A stretch of DNA of 64,000 bases from Lachnospira sp. (GTDB lineage Bacteria; Bacillota; Clostridia; Lachnospirales; Lachnospiraceae), in the NCBI GenBank assembly GCA_015057605.1, contig SVDX01000003.1, positions 62,001-126,000 of the forward strand, in the 5' to 3' direction. The notes under the pieces were generated by a model, which saw nothing but the letters and a program-made list of their open reading frames with translations, ran no database searches and was not told the DNA's origin. The position numbers and the translations under genes were made by a program. This document shows, in pieces, positions 8,721 to 18,395 of this stretch. Position 1 is the first letter of the stretch; every line of letters starts with the position of its first letter.

Positions 8721-10319
8721 ATGAACGAGAAGGTAAAGGATATTCTGAATCGTTTGAAAGAATTTTGGAATAAATATACAAGTAAACAAAAAACTGCTGT
8801 TATAAGTATTTTGCTCGTGGCAATAGCTGCAATAGGCTTATTGGCATGGGTGTTTTCGCAACCAAATTGGGTTGAACTTGTAGTGTGCGAGGATGCAACA
8901 CAAGTAAAACAGGTACAAGAGATACTTACTGGCAACTCAATAGCTTACGAAATAAGCAATGATGCGCGCACAGTTAATGTTGAAAAGGGAAAACTTACAG
9001 AAGCTAAGATTTTAATTGGCTCAAGTAATATTAAGGCAAGTGGTTACAGCCTTGATGATGCACTTGATGTAGGTTTTTCGGGAACAGAGGCAGATAAGAC
9101 CAAGAGATATAAGCTATATCTTGAAGAAAAACTTTCAGAAGACTTGATTGCGATTGATGGTATTAAAGATGCCAGAGTTACAATTGATATACCTGAGTCA
9201 AGTTCAGTTATTATTGCGACTCAGGAAGAGAAGTCTGTTGGTGTAGTGCTTATTTTAGAAAAAGAGATTGGTGATGATACTGCGGAAAGTATTGCACAGT
9301 TTATAAAGACAGCAGTAGGTAATAAGAATACAGAAAAGGTTACAATTATTTCTAACACAGGAGCCTTATTATATTCGGGTATTAACAGCGGTGATAATAT
9401 AGGCAGTGTTGTAAATCAGCAAAAATATACTGCAGCAATTGTTAATACTATGGTTAACAGCTTAAAGAATATGCTTATAAGTATGCCTATGTATGATGAT
9501 GCAGATATAGATGCAAAGCTACATGTTGATTATGACAGTGTTACAGAGATAGCTAAGCAGTACGAATCACAGGAAGAACCAGTATATTCTCAAACTGTTG
9601 AAGAGTATTATAAATCAGAGGGAGCAGCTACAGGAGGAATTCCTGGAACTGATTCAAATGACGATGAAACTGATTACCTTATTTCTAATGGTAGTGGTGG
9701 ATATGTAGAACAATCAGTCAAAAAATATAACTTCCTCCCTAATGAGCTTGTAAGAACAACAATTAAGACACCGGGAGAGGTTATTTATGATGATTCCTCA
9801 ATATCTATTGTCCTTCATGATAATGTAGTTTATGATTATGAGGCAGTTAAGGCTCAGGGACTTTTAAAAGATATCAGCTGGGATGAATTTAAAGAGCAAC
9901 ATTCAAACTGGGAACAGTTAGAGGTGTCTGCTGAATTACTTAAGCTTGTAGCATATGGTACAGGTATTGATGAAGATTCTATTCAAATTATCGCGTATAG
10001 AGTACCATATTTCTATGAACCAACAGAGTCAGGAAGAGATGCAAGTTTCTATGTTCAACTTGTAATCGTGATAGTAATAGTATTATTACTTGCATTTGTT
10101 GTAATCAGAAGCGCAAGACCTGTTGAAGTATCAGAATCAGAGCCTGAATTATCAGTTGAACAAATGCTTGCATCAACAAGAGAGAAACAAGAAGGCGTTG
10201 ACGATATTAACCTACAAGATAAATCAGATGTTAGAAAAGCAATTGAAAAATTTGTCGACGAAAATCCAGAAGCAGTTGCGCTATTGTTACGTAACTGGAT
10301 AGACGAAGGGTGGGAATAG
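8721..10319 (+). CDS. fliF: Flagellar MS-ring protein FliF
   Basis: FliF forms the membrane-embedded MS ring, the base of the flagellar motor. The 532-residue protein has an N-terminal transmembrane segment at about 25-46, a large extracytoplasmic YscJ/FliF-type region (conserved DARVTIDIPESSS near 160), and a second transmembrane segment at about 446-463. The acidic cytoplasmic tail ends in LLRNWIDEGWE, the family segment that binds FliG. The length fits the family. AAGGAG lies upstream of the start. fliG starts six bases after the stop. Confidence 0.95.
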   Translation: MNEKVKDILNRLKEFWNKYTSKQKTAVISILLVAIAAIGLLAWVFSQPNWVELVVCEDATQVKQVQEILTGNSIAYEISNDARTVNVEKGKLTEAKILIGSSNIKASGYSLDDALDVGFSGTEADKTKRYKLYLEEKLSEDLIAIDGIKDARVTIDIPESSSVIIATQEEKSVGVVLILEKEIGDDTAESIAQFIKTAVGNKNTEKVTIISNTGALLYSGINSGDNIGSVVNQQKYTAAIVNTMVNSLKNMLISMPMYDDADIDAKLHVDYDSVTEIAKQYESQEEPVYSQTVEEYYKSEGAATGGIPGTDSNDDETDYLISNGSGGYVEQSVKKYNFLPNELVRTTIKTPGEVIYDDSSISIVLHDNVVYDYEAVKAQGLLKDISWDEFKEQHSNWEQLEVSAELLKLVAYGTGIDEDSIQIIAYRVPYFYEPTESGRDASFYVQLVIVIVIVLLLAFVVIRSARPVEVSESEPELSVEQMLASTREKQEGVDDINLQDKSDVRKAIEKFVDENPEAVALLLRNWIDEGWE

Positions 10320-10325
10320 TTAGAT

Positions 10326-11345
10326 ATGGCAAAGCATCAGCATCGTGAAGGAATGGGCGGCCTCGAGAGAGCGGCGATATTGTTAATATCACTAGGCCCA
10401 GAAAAATCAGCAAAGATTTTTAAACATTTAAGAGAAGATGAAATAGAACAGCTTACATTAGAAATTGCAAACATAAGCAGTGTTTCGCCTCAAATGAAGG
10501 AAAATGTTATGAAGGAATTCTACGAGGTATGTTTAGCACAGCAATACATAGCAGAAGGTGGTATCAACTACGCAAGAGAGCTTCTTGAAAAGGCACTTGG
10601 TGTTGAACAGGCAAAGCTTGTGCTTAGCAAGTTAACAGCCAGTTTGCAGGTTAGACCATTTGAATTTATTCGAAAAACAGATCCTGCACAGCTATTAAGC
10701 TTTATACAGGATGAACATCCACAAACTATTGCGCTTATTTTGGCATACTTGTCTCCAGGACAGGCTTCACAGGTAGTATCAGCATTACCACCTGAAAAGC
10801 AGGCAGATGTTGCTAAGCGTATAGCACAGATGGATAGAACATCTCCAGATGTAATAAAGGAAGTTGAACGAGTGTTAGAGAAGAAATTAGCAGCTCTTGT
10901 TAATCAGGATTACACAATTGTTGGTGGTGTTGACTCTATTGTTGAAATTCTTAACTCTGTTGATAGAGGTACAGAAAAGCATATTATGGAGACTCTCGAA
11001 ATCGACGAACCAGAACTTGCAGACGAAATCAGACGAAAGATGTTCGTATTCGAAGATATTCTTTCGCTTGATGATAGAACAATTCAAAGAGTTCTTAGAG
11101 ATGTTGATAACAATGATCTTGCTATTGCTCTTAAAGGTTCTAACGAGGAAGTACAAAATGTTATTTTCAACAACCTTTCAAAACGTTTGGCTGTTATGAT
11201 AAAGGAAGATATGGAATTTATGGGACCTGTCAGACTCAAGGATGTTGAAGAAGCACAACAGAAGATTGTTAACATTATTAGAAAACTTGAAGATTCAGCT
11301 GAAATTGTTATCGCCAGAGGCGGAGGTGACGAGTTAGTTGTCTAA
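10326..11345 (+). CDS. fliG: Flagellar motor switch protein FliG
   Basis: FliG links the MS ring to the C ring and makes contact with MotA, so it sets torque and direction. The 339-residue protein has the N-terminal FliF-binding domain (GLERAAILLISLGPEKSAKIF), the middle domain with the EHPQ motif (DEHPQTIALILAYL, about 127-140), and the C-terminal torque domain with the charged ridge near LSLDDRTIQRVLRDVDNNDLAIALKG. Its last eight bases overlap fliH. Confidence 0.96.
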   Translation: MAKHQHREGMGGLERAAILLISLGPEKSAKIFKHLREDEIEQLTLEIANISSVSPQMKENVMKEFYEVCLAQQYIAEGGINYARELLEKALGVEQAKLVLSKLTASLQVRPFEFIRKTDPAQLLSFIQDEHPQTIALILAYLSPGQASQVVSALPPEKQADVAKRIAQMDRTSPDVIKEVERVLEKKLAALVNQDYTIVGGVDSIVEILNSVDRGTEKHIMETLEIDEPELADEIRRKMFVFEDILSLDDRTIQRVLRDVDNNDLAIALKGSNEEVQNVIFNNLSKRLAVMIKEDMEFMGPVRLKDVEEAQQKIVNIIRKLEDSAEIVIARGGGDELVV

Positions 11346-12135
11346 TTTAGTTAAAGGTTTTTATGTTACAAGAGATGAAGCAGATACAAGAGTTATTGAT
11401 AATAACGAGATGCTACTTAAAAAACTCGAAAGCATAAAGATTAGATTATATGAACAAGAAGAAAACAATAATGCAGATGGTTTTGTTGCAGGTTTGGATG
11501 TCGAAAAGGTGGAAAATCTCATTTCTGATGAGGAATACACAGCCAACATGAAGGAAATGGCAGACGGCATTGTAGAAGAAGCAAAGCAACAAGCACAGGA
11601 TATTCTCAAGGAAGCGATGGAACAGGCAGAAAGCATGAAGTCAGCAGCGTATAATAAGGCGCTTGAAGAAGGCAAAAAGGCTGCACGCACTGAATTTGAA
11701 CTTGAAAAGAAAAAGCTTGAGGATACATTTAATGCAAAGGAAAAGTCATTAAAGGAAGAATACGATAAGCTAAAGGCAGATATGGAACCACAGCTTGTTA
11801 ATGCAATCTTAACAGTATATAACAAACTGACAAATGCATTGGCAGAAGTGGACAGCAATGTCATTATGCATCTAATAACAGCGGTTCTTAATGATACCGA
11901 CTTGGGAAGGAATTTTGTAATAAAGGTATCTGCAGAGGATTATCAGTTTGTTAATGACAATATAGGTAAGTTATATCAGAATGTTTCTAATGGAGCAATG
12001 CTCGAGGTGTGCCAAGATGATAGAATGCAGAAAAATCAATGCATAATAGAAACAGATGCAGGAGTATTTGACTGTAGTCTTGATGTACAACTTGAAAAGC
12101 TTACAAAAGAAATAAGAATGCTTAGCTGTATATAG
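11338..12135 (+). CDS. fliH: Flagellar export ATPase regulator FliH (TTG start)
   Basis: FliH is the stator-like partner of the FliI export ATPase. The 265-residue protein has a long charged coiled coil at about 65-155 (DGIVEEAKQQAQDILKEAMEQAESMK) and the C-terminal FliH/V-ATPase-E-like domain. The start is TTG at 11338, eight bases downstream of GGAGGTGA at 11322-11329, and it overlaps the end of fliG by eight bases. This suggests translational coupling. No better ATG lies nearby. Confidence 0.88.
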   Translation: MSNLVKGFYVTRDEADTRVIDNNEMLLKKLESIKIRLYEQEENNNADGFVAGLDVEKVENLISDEEYTANMKEMADGIVEEAKQQAQDILKEAMEQAESMKSAAYNKALEEGKKAARTEFELEKKKLEDTFNAKEKSLKEEYDKLKADMEPQLVNAILTVYNKLTNALAEVDSNVIMHLITAVLNDTDLGRNFVIKVSAEDYQFVNDNIGKLYQNVSNGAMLEVCQDDRMQKNQCIIETDAGVFDCSLDVQLEKLTKEIRMLSCI

Positions 12136-12162
12136 TTAGTTTTAAGAAGGAAGGAAATTTTG

Positions 12163-13473
12163 ATGAAGCTGAATACAGATAAATATATCAAACTCACAGA
12201 AAAGACCTTCTATAAAAAAATGGGCAGGGTGTCAAAGATTGTTGGTTTGACAATTGAATCAATGGGACCTGATGCTAAGATAAATGATTTATGTAAAATT
12301 TATCCAAAGGACAGTTCGCTAGAACCGACTTTTGCTGAAGTAGTAGGATTTGCTGACAATAAGGTTTTGTTAATGCCGTTTGATAATATTGATGGTGTTG
12401 GACCAGGATGTATGGTTGAAAACACATGTAGTCCTCTAACAGTAAGAGTTTCGGATAAGTTATTAGGTAAGACCTTAGATGGTCTTGGCAATCCGATTTC
12501 TGGTGAAGCGTTTTTTGATGGTGAAGAATATTCAGTTGAAGCTCCACCACCGGATCCTTTGAAAAGAGAGATTATATCAGAGGTACTGCCATTAGGAGTT
12601 AAGGCCGTAGATGGTCTTATAACCGTAGGTAAGGGACAAAGAATTGGTATATTCGCAGGTAGTGGTGTTGGTAAAAGCACACTCCTTGGTATGTTTGCAA
12701 GAAATACGAAAGCGGACATCAATGTTATAGCTCTTATAGGAGAGCGTGGCAGAGAGGTACGTGAATTTATTGAACGAGATTTAGGCGAGGAAGGTATGAA
12801 GCGAAGCGTGCTTGTAGTAGCAACTTCTGATAAACCAGCGCTTATTCGTAACAAAGCTGCTAAAACTGCAACAAGTATAGCAGAATATTTTAGAGACCAG
12901 GGAAAAGATGTATTGTTAATGATGGACTCGCTAACACGTTTTTCAATGGCGCAAAGAGAAATAGGTTTGGCATCTGGAGAACCTCCGGTTACGAGAGGAT
13001 ATCCGCCAAGTGTATATAGTGAAATGCCTAAACTATTAGAACGTGCTGGTATGTCGGATAAAGGCTCAATAACTGGTTTATACACAGTATTAGTTGATGG
13101 TGATGATATGAATGAACCTATCACTGATACTGCAAGAAGTATTCTTGATGGGCACATAATGCTATCAAGAAAGCTTGGCCATAAAAATCATTATCCGGCT
13201 ATTGATGTATTGCAAAGCGTATCCCGTGTTATGAGTCAGATAGCAGATAAGGAACACAAACTGCTTGCAGGTAGACTAAAAAATGTTTTGGCAACCTATA
13301 ACGAAGCAGAAGATTTGATTAACATTGGAGCATACAAAATAGGCTCTAATAAAAATATCGATTATTCGATTCGCAAAATAGATGAAATCAACTCATTTTT
13401 ACGACAGGATGTTGATGAGAAATTTAGTTTTAACGAAGTTTTAGATTTGCTTGAAAAGATATTTGACGAATAG
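12163..13473 (+). CDS. fliI: Flagellum-specific type III export ATPase FliI
   Basis: FliI hydrolyses ATP to help unfold and deliver flagellar export substrates. The 436-residue protein is F1-beta-like. Walker A is GSGVGKST (lysine at about 171), and VLLMMDSLTRFSMAQREI contains Walker B and the family signature, with GEPPVTRGYPPSVY following. A TTG at 12160 precedes the ATG, but ATG 12163 has GGAAGG at a better distance and is chosen. fliJ follows by ten bases. Confidence 0.96.
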   Translation: MKLNTDKYIKLTEKTFYKKMGRVSKIVGLTIESMGPDAKINDLCKIYPKDSSLEPTFAEVVGFADNKVLLMPFDNIDGVGPGCMVENTCSPLTVRVSDKLLGKTLDGLGNPISGEAFFDGEEYSVEAPPPDPLKREIISEVLPLGVKAVDGLITVGKGQRIGIFAGSGVGKSTLLGMFARNTKADINVIALIGERGREVREFIERDLGEEGMKRSVLVVATSDKPALIRNKAAKTATSIAEYFRDQGKDVLLMMDSLTRFSMAQREIGLASGEPPVTRGYPPSVYSEMPKLLERAGMSDKGSITGLYTVLVDGDDMNEPITDTARSILDGHIMLSRKLGHKNHYPAIDVLQSVSRVMSQIADKEHKLLAGRLKNVLATYNEAEDLINIGAYKIGSNKNIDYSIRKIDEINSFLRQDVDEKFSFNEVLDLLEKIFDE

Positions 13474-13483
13474 GTGACAAAAT

Positions 13484-13930
13484 ATGGCCAAATTTGTATA
13501 TGAGATGCAAAATATACTTGATTTAAAAGAGCAGATGCAGGTACAGGCAGAGCAGGCATTTGGAGCGGCTGTTAAGGTTGTTAGTGAAAAAGAAGAAGAT
13601 CTTTTGAACCTGCGCAAAAAGAAGCTTGATTATGAAGCAAAATATAGAAAGGCATCAAACGGAACTGTTAATATTCGCGATTTGAATGATTATAATAACG
13701 CGATTACGAATATCAATTCATTAATTAAAGCAAAATTAGTAGAATTAGATGTTGCAAATAAAAATCTTGAGTTAGCAAGAGAAAAGCTTGATAATGCGAT
13801 GAAAGAAAAGAAGACATATGAGAATTTAAAAGAAAGCGCATTTGAAGAGTTTAAGGCGTTGCTTGCTAAAGAAGAAAGCAAAGAAATAGACGAGCTTGTA
13901 AGTTATACGTATAGTACTAAAAGTAAGTAG
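13484..13930 (+). CDS. fliJ: Flagellar export chaperone FliJ
   Basis: FliJ is the small coiled-coil stalk of the export ATPase and an escort for chaperones. The 148-residue protein is almost entirely charged helix with heptad-like spacing (LKEQMQVQAEQAFGAAVKV, then ELDVANKNLELAREKLDNAM). Identification rests on this architecture, its length and its position directly after fliI; sequence conservation in this family is low. Confidence 0.85.
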   Translation: MAKFVYEMQNILDLKEQMQVQAEQAFGAAVKVVSEKEEDLLNLRKKKLDYEAKYRKASNGTVNIRDLNDYNNAITNINSLIKAKLVELDVANKNLELAREKLDNAMKEKKTYENLKESAFEEFKALLAKEESKEIDELVSYTYSTKSK

Positions 13931-13938
13931 GTGATGAT

Positions 13939-14703
13939 ATGGCTGCAAAGAAAAAGAAAGTAATACGAGAAGAATATGACGAAGAAGAAAAAAGCACAAG
14001 TAGGCTTAAATCAGTTCTTTTAGCAGTTCTTATCGTTATAATCTGGATTGCTATTTTGTGTATAATAATTAAACTTGATATAGGTAGTTTTGGCAGCGTT
14101 GTTTTACGTCCGGTTTTAAAGGATGTTCCTGTTATCAATAAGATTTTACCGGATGTTTCGGATGAAGATATATCAGCTGAGCATGGCTATCGATACAAAA
14201 ATATAGACGATGCTATTGCGCGAATTAGGGAGCTTGAATTAGCACTGTACGAGCAGGAAGCTAAGAACGAAGAAAATGCAATGACTATAGCAGAAATGAT
14301 GGCAATGATATCAAGACTTGAGGTTTTTGAACAAAATCAAGTAAAATATGAAGAATTGAAAAAAATATTTGATGAAGAGGTTGTTTTTAACAGCAAAGCA
14401 CCCGATATAAATGAATATAAGACTTGGTATGAAAGTATGGACCCTGAAAATGCAGAAGAGATATACAGAGAAGTTCTTGAAATGCTTCAATATGCACAAG
14501 AGATAATCGAATTATCCAACACATATTCAAAGATGGAGCCAGCTAATGCAGCTGCCATTATGGAAGAGATGACAGGCGATATGGATAAGGTCGCAATACT
14601 TCTTAAGAATATGAAGATTGCTAACAGGGCTGCGATAATGGAGGAGATGGATCCTTTATATGCCGCAAAGATTACCAGAATTATGTATCCTGAAGAGGAA
14701 TAG
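13939..14703 (+). CDS. MotE-like membrane protein with MgtE N-terminal-type domain (YlxF-like)
   Basis: This 254-residue protein has a basic, charged N-terminus, one transmembrane helix at about 27-47, an extracytoplasmic coiled coil at about 90-125, and C-terminal helical repeats (SKMEPANAAAIMEEMTGDMDKVAILLKNM) like the MgtE intracellular N-domain. Proteins of this layout (YlxF in Bacillus, MotE in other bacteria) occur between fliJ and fliK. A chaperone role for stator proteins has been proposed for MotE. It is followed by a hairpin and a 66-base gap before fliK. The function here is inferred from family and position only. Confidence 0.75.
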   Translation: MAAKKKKVIREEYDEEEKSTSRLKSVLLAVLIVIIWIAILCIIIKLDIGSFGSVVLRPVLKDVPVINKILPDVSDEDISAEHGYRYKNIDDAIARIRELELALYEQEAKNEENAMTIAEMMAMISRLEVFEQNQVKYEELKKIFDEEVVFNSKAPDINEYKTWYESMDPENAEEIYREVLEMLQYAQEIIELSNTYSKMEPANAAAIMEEMTGDMDKVAILLKNMKIANRAAIMEEMDPLYAAKITRIMYPEEE

Positions 14704-14725
14704 ATAGGGCTAATGCCTTTTCTAT
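14700..14725 (+). other. Stem-loop overlapping the motE-like stop codon, before fliK
   Basis: ATAGATAGGGC pairs with GCCTTTTCTAT across a TAAT tetraloop, with one mismatch and one G-U pair in 11. A second small stem, AAACAC/GTGTTT, lies at 14734-14750 just before the fliK ribosome-binding site. Neither has a T-tract, so these are intercistronic structures rather than terminators. Confidence 0.5.
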
Positions 14726-14769
14726 AGATAATAAAACACATTTAGTGTTTGGAAAGGAGGACATAGCAG

Positions 14770-16065
14770 ATGGTAAGCAAGAATGTATCTGGTTCAAATG
14801 GCGTTTATATGGATACATGCTTTGACTTTACACCAAAGGTTTCGGAAGGTAATGGCGTTGACTTTAAGAATTTAATGAATAATTCCGGCAAGATATCACA
14901 AGAATCTAAGGATACTGTTGTAAGTAAAGACAACAACCCTAAGGATATGGATTATCTTAATAAGAGTCCAATTGCTGATAAGCTAAATCAGGTGGCTAAC
15001 AATACTGCAAAAGAACTTACTAGTGAGATGTGTTCAGAGATAGAACAAAAAATCAAGCAGGTATTGATGAAGAGCTTTAATGTTAGTGAAGAAGAATTGC
15101 TTGAAGCAATGAATAGCTTAGGTCTTACATACATTTCTTTATTGGATAATACAAACCTTGCAAGCTTAAGTATGGAGCTTAACAACGTAACTGAATCGAT
15201 ACTTTTAGTTACAGATGCAGAGTTGGCATTACAATTTAAGGATATAACAGCACAATTAGGCCAGATAATAACTGATTTTGCTAAGGAATTAGACATCACA
15301 CCAAAAGAGCTTGAGAGTCAGTTACTTGATATAGACGTAGTAGACGAAGAATTCTCTATTAAAGATGTTAAATCAGAAGAAAATGATGTTGAAGTAAAAC
15401 AAGAAGCTATTGTTAATGATGATAGCGCAGAAACTGAAATTGACATAAATAAAAAGGATGCGGAATTAACTAAGGACAATAGTAATTCTAAGAGTAGTCT
15501 AAATTACGATGCAAAAGATAACTCATCAAGCGAGCCTAAAATGATTGTTGCTGATATAGTTAATAATTTAAAAGCAGACTTCGCTACAGCTATTGCAACT
15601 AAGGAATACTCAACAACATCATATATCGATGCAATGGATATAGTTGAACAGATTATTGATGCGGTTAAGGTTACTAATTCTTTAGAAGGCACAGGAATGG
15701 AAATACAGCTTAATCCAGAGCATTTAGGAAAGATTAATCTTAATGTAGTTGCAAAGGATGGAGTTATAACAGCTCAAATAGCAGCACAGGATGAAGCAGT
15801 TAAAAAGATTCTTGAAGGTCAGTTAGTTACACTTAAAGAAAATTTAAATAATCAAGGATTGAAAGTCGAAGCAGTAGAAGTAACAATTTCAAGCCATGGT
15901 TTTGAACAACAGTATGAAGAAAATCATTCAGAGGCAAAAGACAATTTTAGAACTCGTAAGGTAAACAGAACATTCAAATTTGATGATGCCGATGAAGAAG
16001 AAGCTGATGACGTTATGGACGAAGTCCTAAAGAGTCAGGGTAACAGCGTTAATTTTACAGCATAG
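14770..16065 (+). CDS. fliK: Flagellar hook-length control protein FliK
   Basis: FliK measures hook length and switches export specificity. The 431-residue protein has a poorly conserved, polar, acidic N-terminal and central region. The family C-terminal Flg_hook domain spans about 310-380 (MEIQLNPEHLGKINLNVV, then LNNQGLKVEAVEVTIS), including the expected L-PE-LG signature. AAGGAGG lies nine bases before the ATG. The position before flgD is standard. Confidence 0.9.
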   Translation: MVSKNVSGSNGVYMDTCFDFTPKVSEGNGVDFKNLMNNSGKISQESKDTVVSKDNNPKDMDYLNKSPIADKLNQVANNTAKELTSEMCSEIEQKIKQVLMKSFNVSEEELLEAMNSLGLTYISLLDNTNLASLSMELNNVTESILLVTDAELALQFKDITAQLGQIITDFAKELDITPKELESQLLDIDVVDEEFSIKDVKSEENDVEVKQEAIVNDDSAETEIDINKKDAELTKDNSNSKSSLNYDAKDNSSSEPKMIVADIVNNLKADFATAIATKEYSTTSYIDAMDIVEQIIDAVKVTNSLEGTGMEIQLNPEHLGKINLNVVAKDGVITAQIAAQDEAVKKILEGQLVTLKENLNNQGLKVEAVEVTISSHGFEQQYEENHSEAKDNFRTRKVNRTFKFDDADEEEADDVMDEVLKSQGNSVNFTA

Positions 16066-16077
16066 GAGATGAGCGAT

Positions 16078-16530
16078 ATGGCAATTATTGCAGGAGTTAA
16101 TAGTGACGGAACTATTCAAACAACAGCAAATTCAGGTAAGAACACAACAAGTTCTACTAAAGCAAATGATGCATTAGACAAGGAAGCCTTCTTACAATTG
16201 TTGGTTGCACAGATGAAGCATCAAGATCCACTTCAACCAGAAAGCAATACTGATTACATTGCTCAGCTTGCAACATTTACACAAGTTGAAGAGTTACAAA
16301 ATGTAGGTAACACTTTATCACAAGGTCAGGCTGCAGACTTAGTTGGAAAGACGGTTATTGTAAAAACTGAATCAGCAAGTGGAGAAGCAGGATTTATATC
16401 AGGTAGAGTTGACTATATGGTAACTGAAAATGGTAAAGTATTCCTTGGTATCAACGATCAATTGTACAGTATCGATGACCTTGATACGGTTATTGATCAG
16501 GATTATTATGACACAGTAGAACGCATTTAG
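16078..16530 (+). CDS. flgD: Flagellar hook assembly (cap) protein FlgD
   Basis: FlgD caps the growing hook. The 150-residue protein shows the family core DKEAFLQLLVAQMKHQDP followed by FTQVEELQN; the C-terminal part is short compared with proteobacterial FlgD, as is usual in Firmicutes. An ATG at 16069 directly abuts the GGAG site, so ATG 16078, nine bases downstream of it, is taken as the start. Confidence 0.92.
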   Translation: MAIIAGVNSDGTIQTTANSGKNTTSSTKANDALDKEAFLQLLVAQMKHQDPLQPESNTDYIAQLATFTQVEELQNVGNTLSQGQAADLVGKTVIVKTESASGEAGFISGRVDYMVTENGKVFLGINDQLYSIDDLDTVIDQDYYDTVERI

Positions 16531-16549
16531 AAAAAAGGATGGATGTGTT

Positions 16550-16963
16550 ATGAAAATTAACAATTTTACTTCCATTGAACAAATAAGCGGTCAGTATCTT
16601 AATAACAATAATACAAAAGTTAACAATGTTAATTCTAATGAGGTTTCATTTAAAGACTTATTAGAACAAAAACGAAATATGTTAGAGCTTCAAGAAAAGC
16701 TTAGCGGTTCTAAATTGAAATTTTCTAAACATGCAGGTGAACGACTTGCGGATAGAAATATTGAATTGTCAAAGGAACAGCTTGAACGTTTAGAACAAGG
16801 AGCAAAGAAAGCAGAAGCTAAGGGCATAAAGGATTCATTGGTTTTAATGGACGATTTCGCATTTATAGTTAACACAAAAAGCAATACGGTAATTACCGCT
16901 ATGGATCAAAGAATGGAAGAAGACAATGTTTATACAAACATTGACGGAGCAGTAGTTATATAG
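16550..16963 (+). CDS. Flagellar operon protein of the TIGR02530 type
   Basis: The 137-residue protein matches, by position and by the segment KFSKHAGERLADRNIELSKEQ with the later LVLMDDFAFIVNTKSNTVITA, the small family named TIGR02530. Members lie between flgD and flgE in many Firmicutes. The molecular function is not known to me. The N-terminal 45 residues are asparagine-rich and probably disordered; residues about 55-135 form the conserved domain. The usual linkage to hook assembly is an inference from gene order. Confidence 0.75.
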   Translation: MKINNFTSIEQISGQYLNNNNTKVNNVNSNEVSFKDLLEQKRNMLELQEKLSGSKLKFSKHAGERLADRNIELSKEQLERLEQGAKKAEAKGIKDSLVLMDDFAFIVNTKSNTVITAMDQRMEEDNVYTNIDGAVVI

Positions 16964-16982
16964 CTGGACCGAAAGGAAGCTA

Positions 16983-17012
16983 TTAAATCCCTGACTGACA
17001 GATGGGATTAAA
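16983..17012 (+). other. Weak stem-loop between the TIGR02530-type gene and flgE
   Basis: AATCCC at 16986-16991 pairs with GGGATT at 17004-17009 across a 12-nt loop, with partial extension beyond a mismatch. No T-tract follows. It sits in the 69-base gap before flgE and ends seven bases before the flgE ribosome-binding site. Confidence 0.35.
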
Positions 17013-17032
17013 AAGATTGGAGGTCATTTATT

Positions 17033-18325
17033 ATGATGAGATCATTATATTCTGGTGTTTCAGGCTTAAAGGTTCACCAGACAAAGATGGACGTTATAGG
17101 TAACAATATTGCCAATGTTAATACAGTGGCATATAAATCAAATTCAGTTACATTTAGCGAAGTATTTTATCAAACAACACAAAATGCATCAGGTCCTAAT
17201 GCCGAGACAGGTAAGGGTGGACAAAATGCAATGCAGATAGGTTTAGGTACAACAGTAGGTTCTATTTCAACTAACATTGAAACAGAAGGTGCTTCACAAA
17301 GAACAGACAATCCGTTTGACTTAAAGTTATCAGGAAATTCGTTCTTTGTTGTTAATAATGCAGGAGCTAATTACTTTACAAGAGCCGGAAACTTTACAGT
17401 TGATGGTGCTGGTAATTTAGTTACAGCAGGTGGTAATACAGTAATGGGTTGGAAGGCTGATTCAGATGGCAATATCGTAAGAGATACGGTAAAGGCTTTA
17501 TCAGTAAAGGGACCTGAGTATACATATACAACACCTGAAGCTACTAGAAACAATACTGTATCAGGTAATATTAACAAAGAAGATTCAAGCTTTGCTAATG
17601 GAAATCCTGTAGTATTTAATACAAAATTCTATGACAGCTTAGGTTACAGCTATCTTGCAACAATTGAAGTAAATCAAAATCCTGATGAACCTATGAATTA
17701 TACTTTATCAGTTGGCGATATCAGCTGTGAAGGTGTTAAGGTAGAAGGATACACAATAGATTTGGATAATACAGATTTAACATTTGATGAATCAACAGGT
17801 GAACCAAGTCTTAAGAGCTTTGTAATGACAATTGAAGTTCCTGACGGAGCTACACCAATTGAACCAATTACAGTAGATATATCAAAGCTTACATCATATG
17901 GTGATGCAACCAACATTGTAGTATCAACAGGTGATGCTAATGGTTTAGGAGCAGGTAAGGCTGTTGGTACTATGACAGGCGTAGCAATAAGCTCTGATGG
18001 TAAGATAGTATCTTACTATAGCAATGGTGATGAAAGAACTTTAGGACAAATCGTTGTTGCAACATTTGCTAACCCTGCAGCCTTAGAAAAGGTAGGAGAT
18101 AACTTATATCAGGCAACACTTAACTCTGGTTCGTTTGATGGTATAGGTGAAGATGTTACAGAAGGTGGCGGAAGCATTTCTCAGGGTGTACTCGAAATGT
18201 CTAATGTAGATTTATCTTCAGAATTTACAGAGATGATTACAACACAAAGAGGTTTCCAGGCTAACTCAAGAATTATTACTGTATCAGATACATTACTTGA
18301 GGAATTAATTCAGCTTAAGAGATAA
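17033..18325 (+). CDS. flgE: Flagellar hook protein FlgE
   Basis: FlgE polymerises into the hook. The 430-residue protein has the N-terminal axial-family signature IGNNIANVNTVAYKSN (about 24-39), a central variable hook domain, and the C-terminal coil SSEFTEMITTQRGFQANSRII. GGAGG lies nine bases before ATG 17033; a second in-frame ATG follows at once. Hairpins flank the gene (16983-17012 and 18345-18373), which may set off this abundant structural protein's message from its neighbours. Confidence 0.95.
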   Translation: MMRSLYSGVSGLKVHQTKMDVIGNNIANVNTVAYKSNSVTFSEVFYQTTQNASGPNAETGKGGQNAMQIGLGTTVGSISTNIETEGASQRTDNPFDLKLSGNSFFVVNNAGANYFTRAGNFTVDGAGNLVTAGGNTVMGWKADSDGNIVRDTVKALSVKGPEYTYTTPEATRNNTVSGNINKEDSSFANGNPVVFNTKFYDSLGYSYLATIEVNQNPDEPMNYTLSVGDISCEGVKVEGYTIDLDNTDLTFDESTGEPSLKSFVMTIEVPDGATPIEPITVDISKLTSYGDATNIVVSTGDANGLGAGKAVGTMTGVAISSDGKIVSYYSNGDERTLGQIVVATFANPAALEKVGDNLYQATLNSGSFDGIGEDVTEGGGSISQGVLEMSNVDLSSEFTEMITTQRGFQANSRIITVSDTLLEELIQLKR

Positions 18326-18344
18326 TTAGGCTAATGATGAGTAG

Positions 18345-18373
18345 GTAGTGCATTTGTTATACAAATGCACTGC
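18345..18373 (+). other. Strong intercistronic stem-loop between flgE and flbD
   Basis: AGTGCATTTGT at 18347-18357 is perfectly complementary to ACAAATGCACT at 18361-18371 across a TAT loop, and two further pairs (one G-U) extend the stem to 13 bp. No U-tract follows, so it is not a normal intrinsic terminator. A 3'-end stabiliser or a processing site for the flgE message fits the position. Confidence 0.7.
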
Positions 18374-18395
18374 CGAATATATAAGGAGGTTACTA

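Noticed and set aside
12300..13157. 285-residue antisense reading frame within fliI
   Set aside because: It is a low-complexity, Ser/Pro/Thr-rich shadow of a strongly conserved gene and has no start signals.
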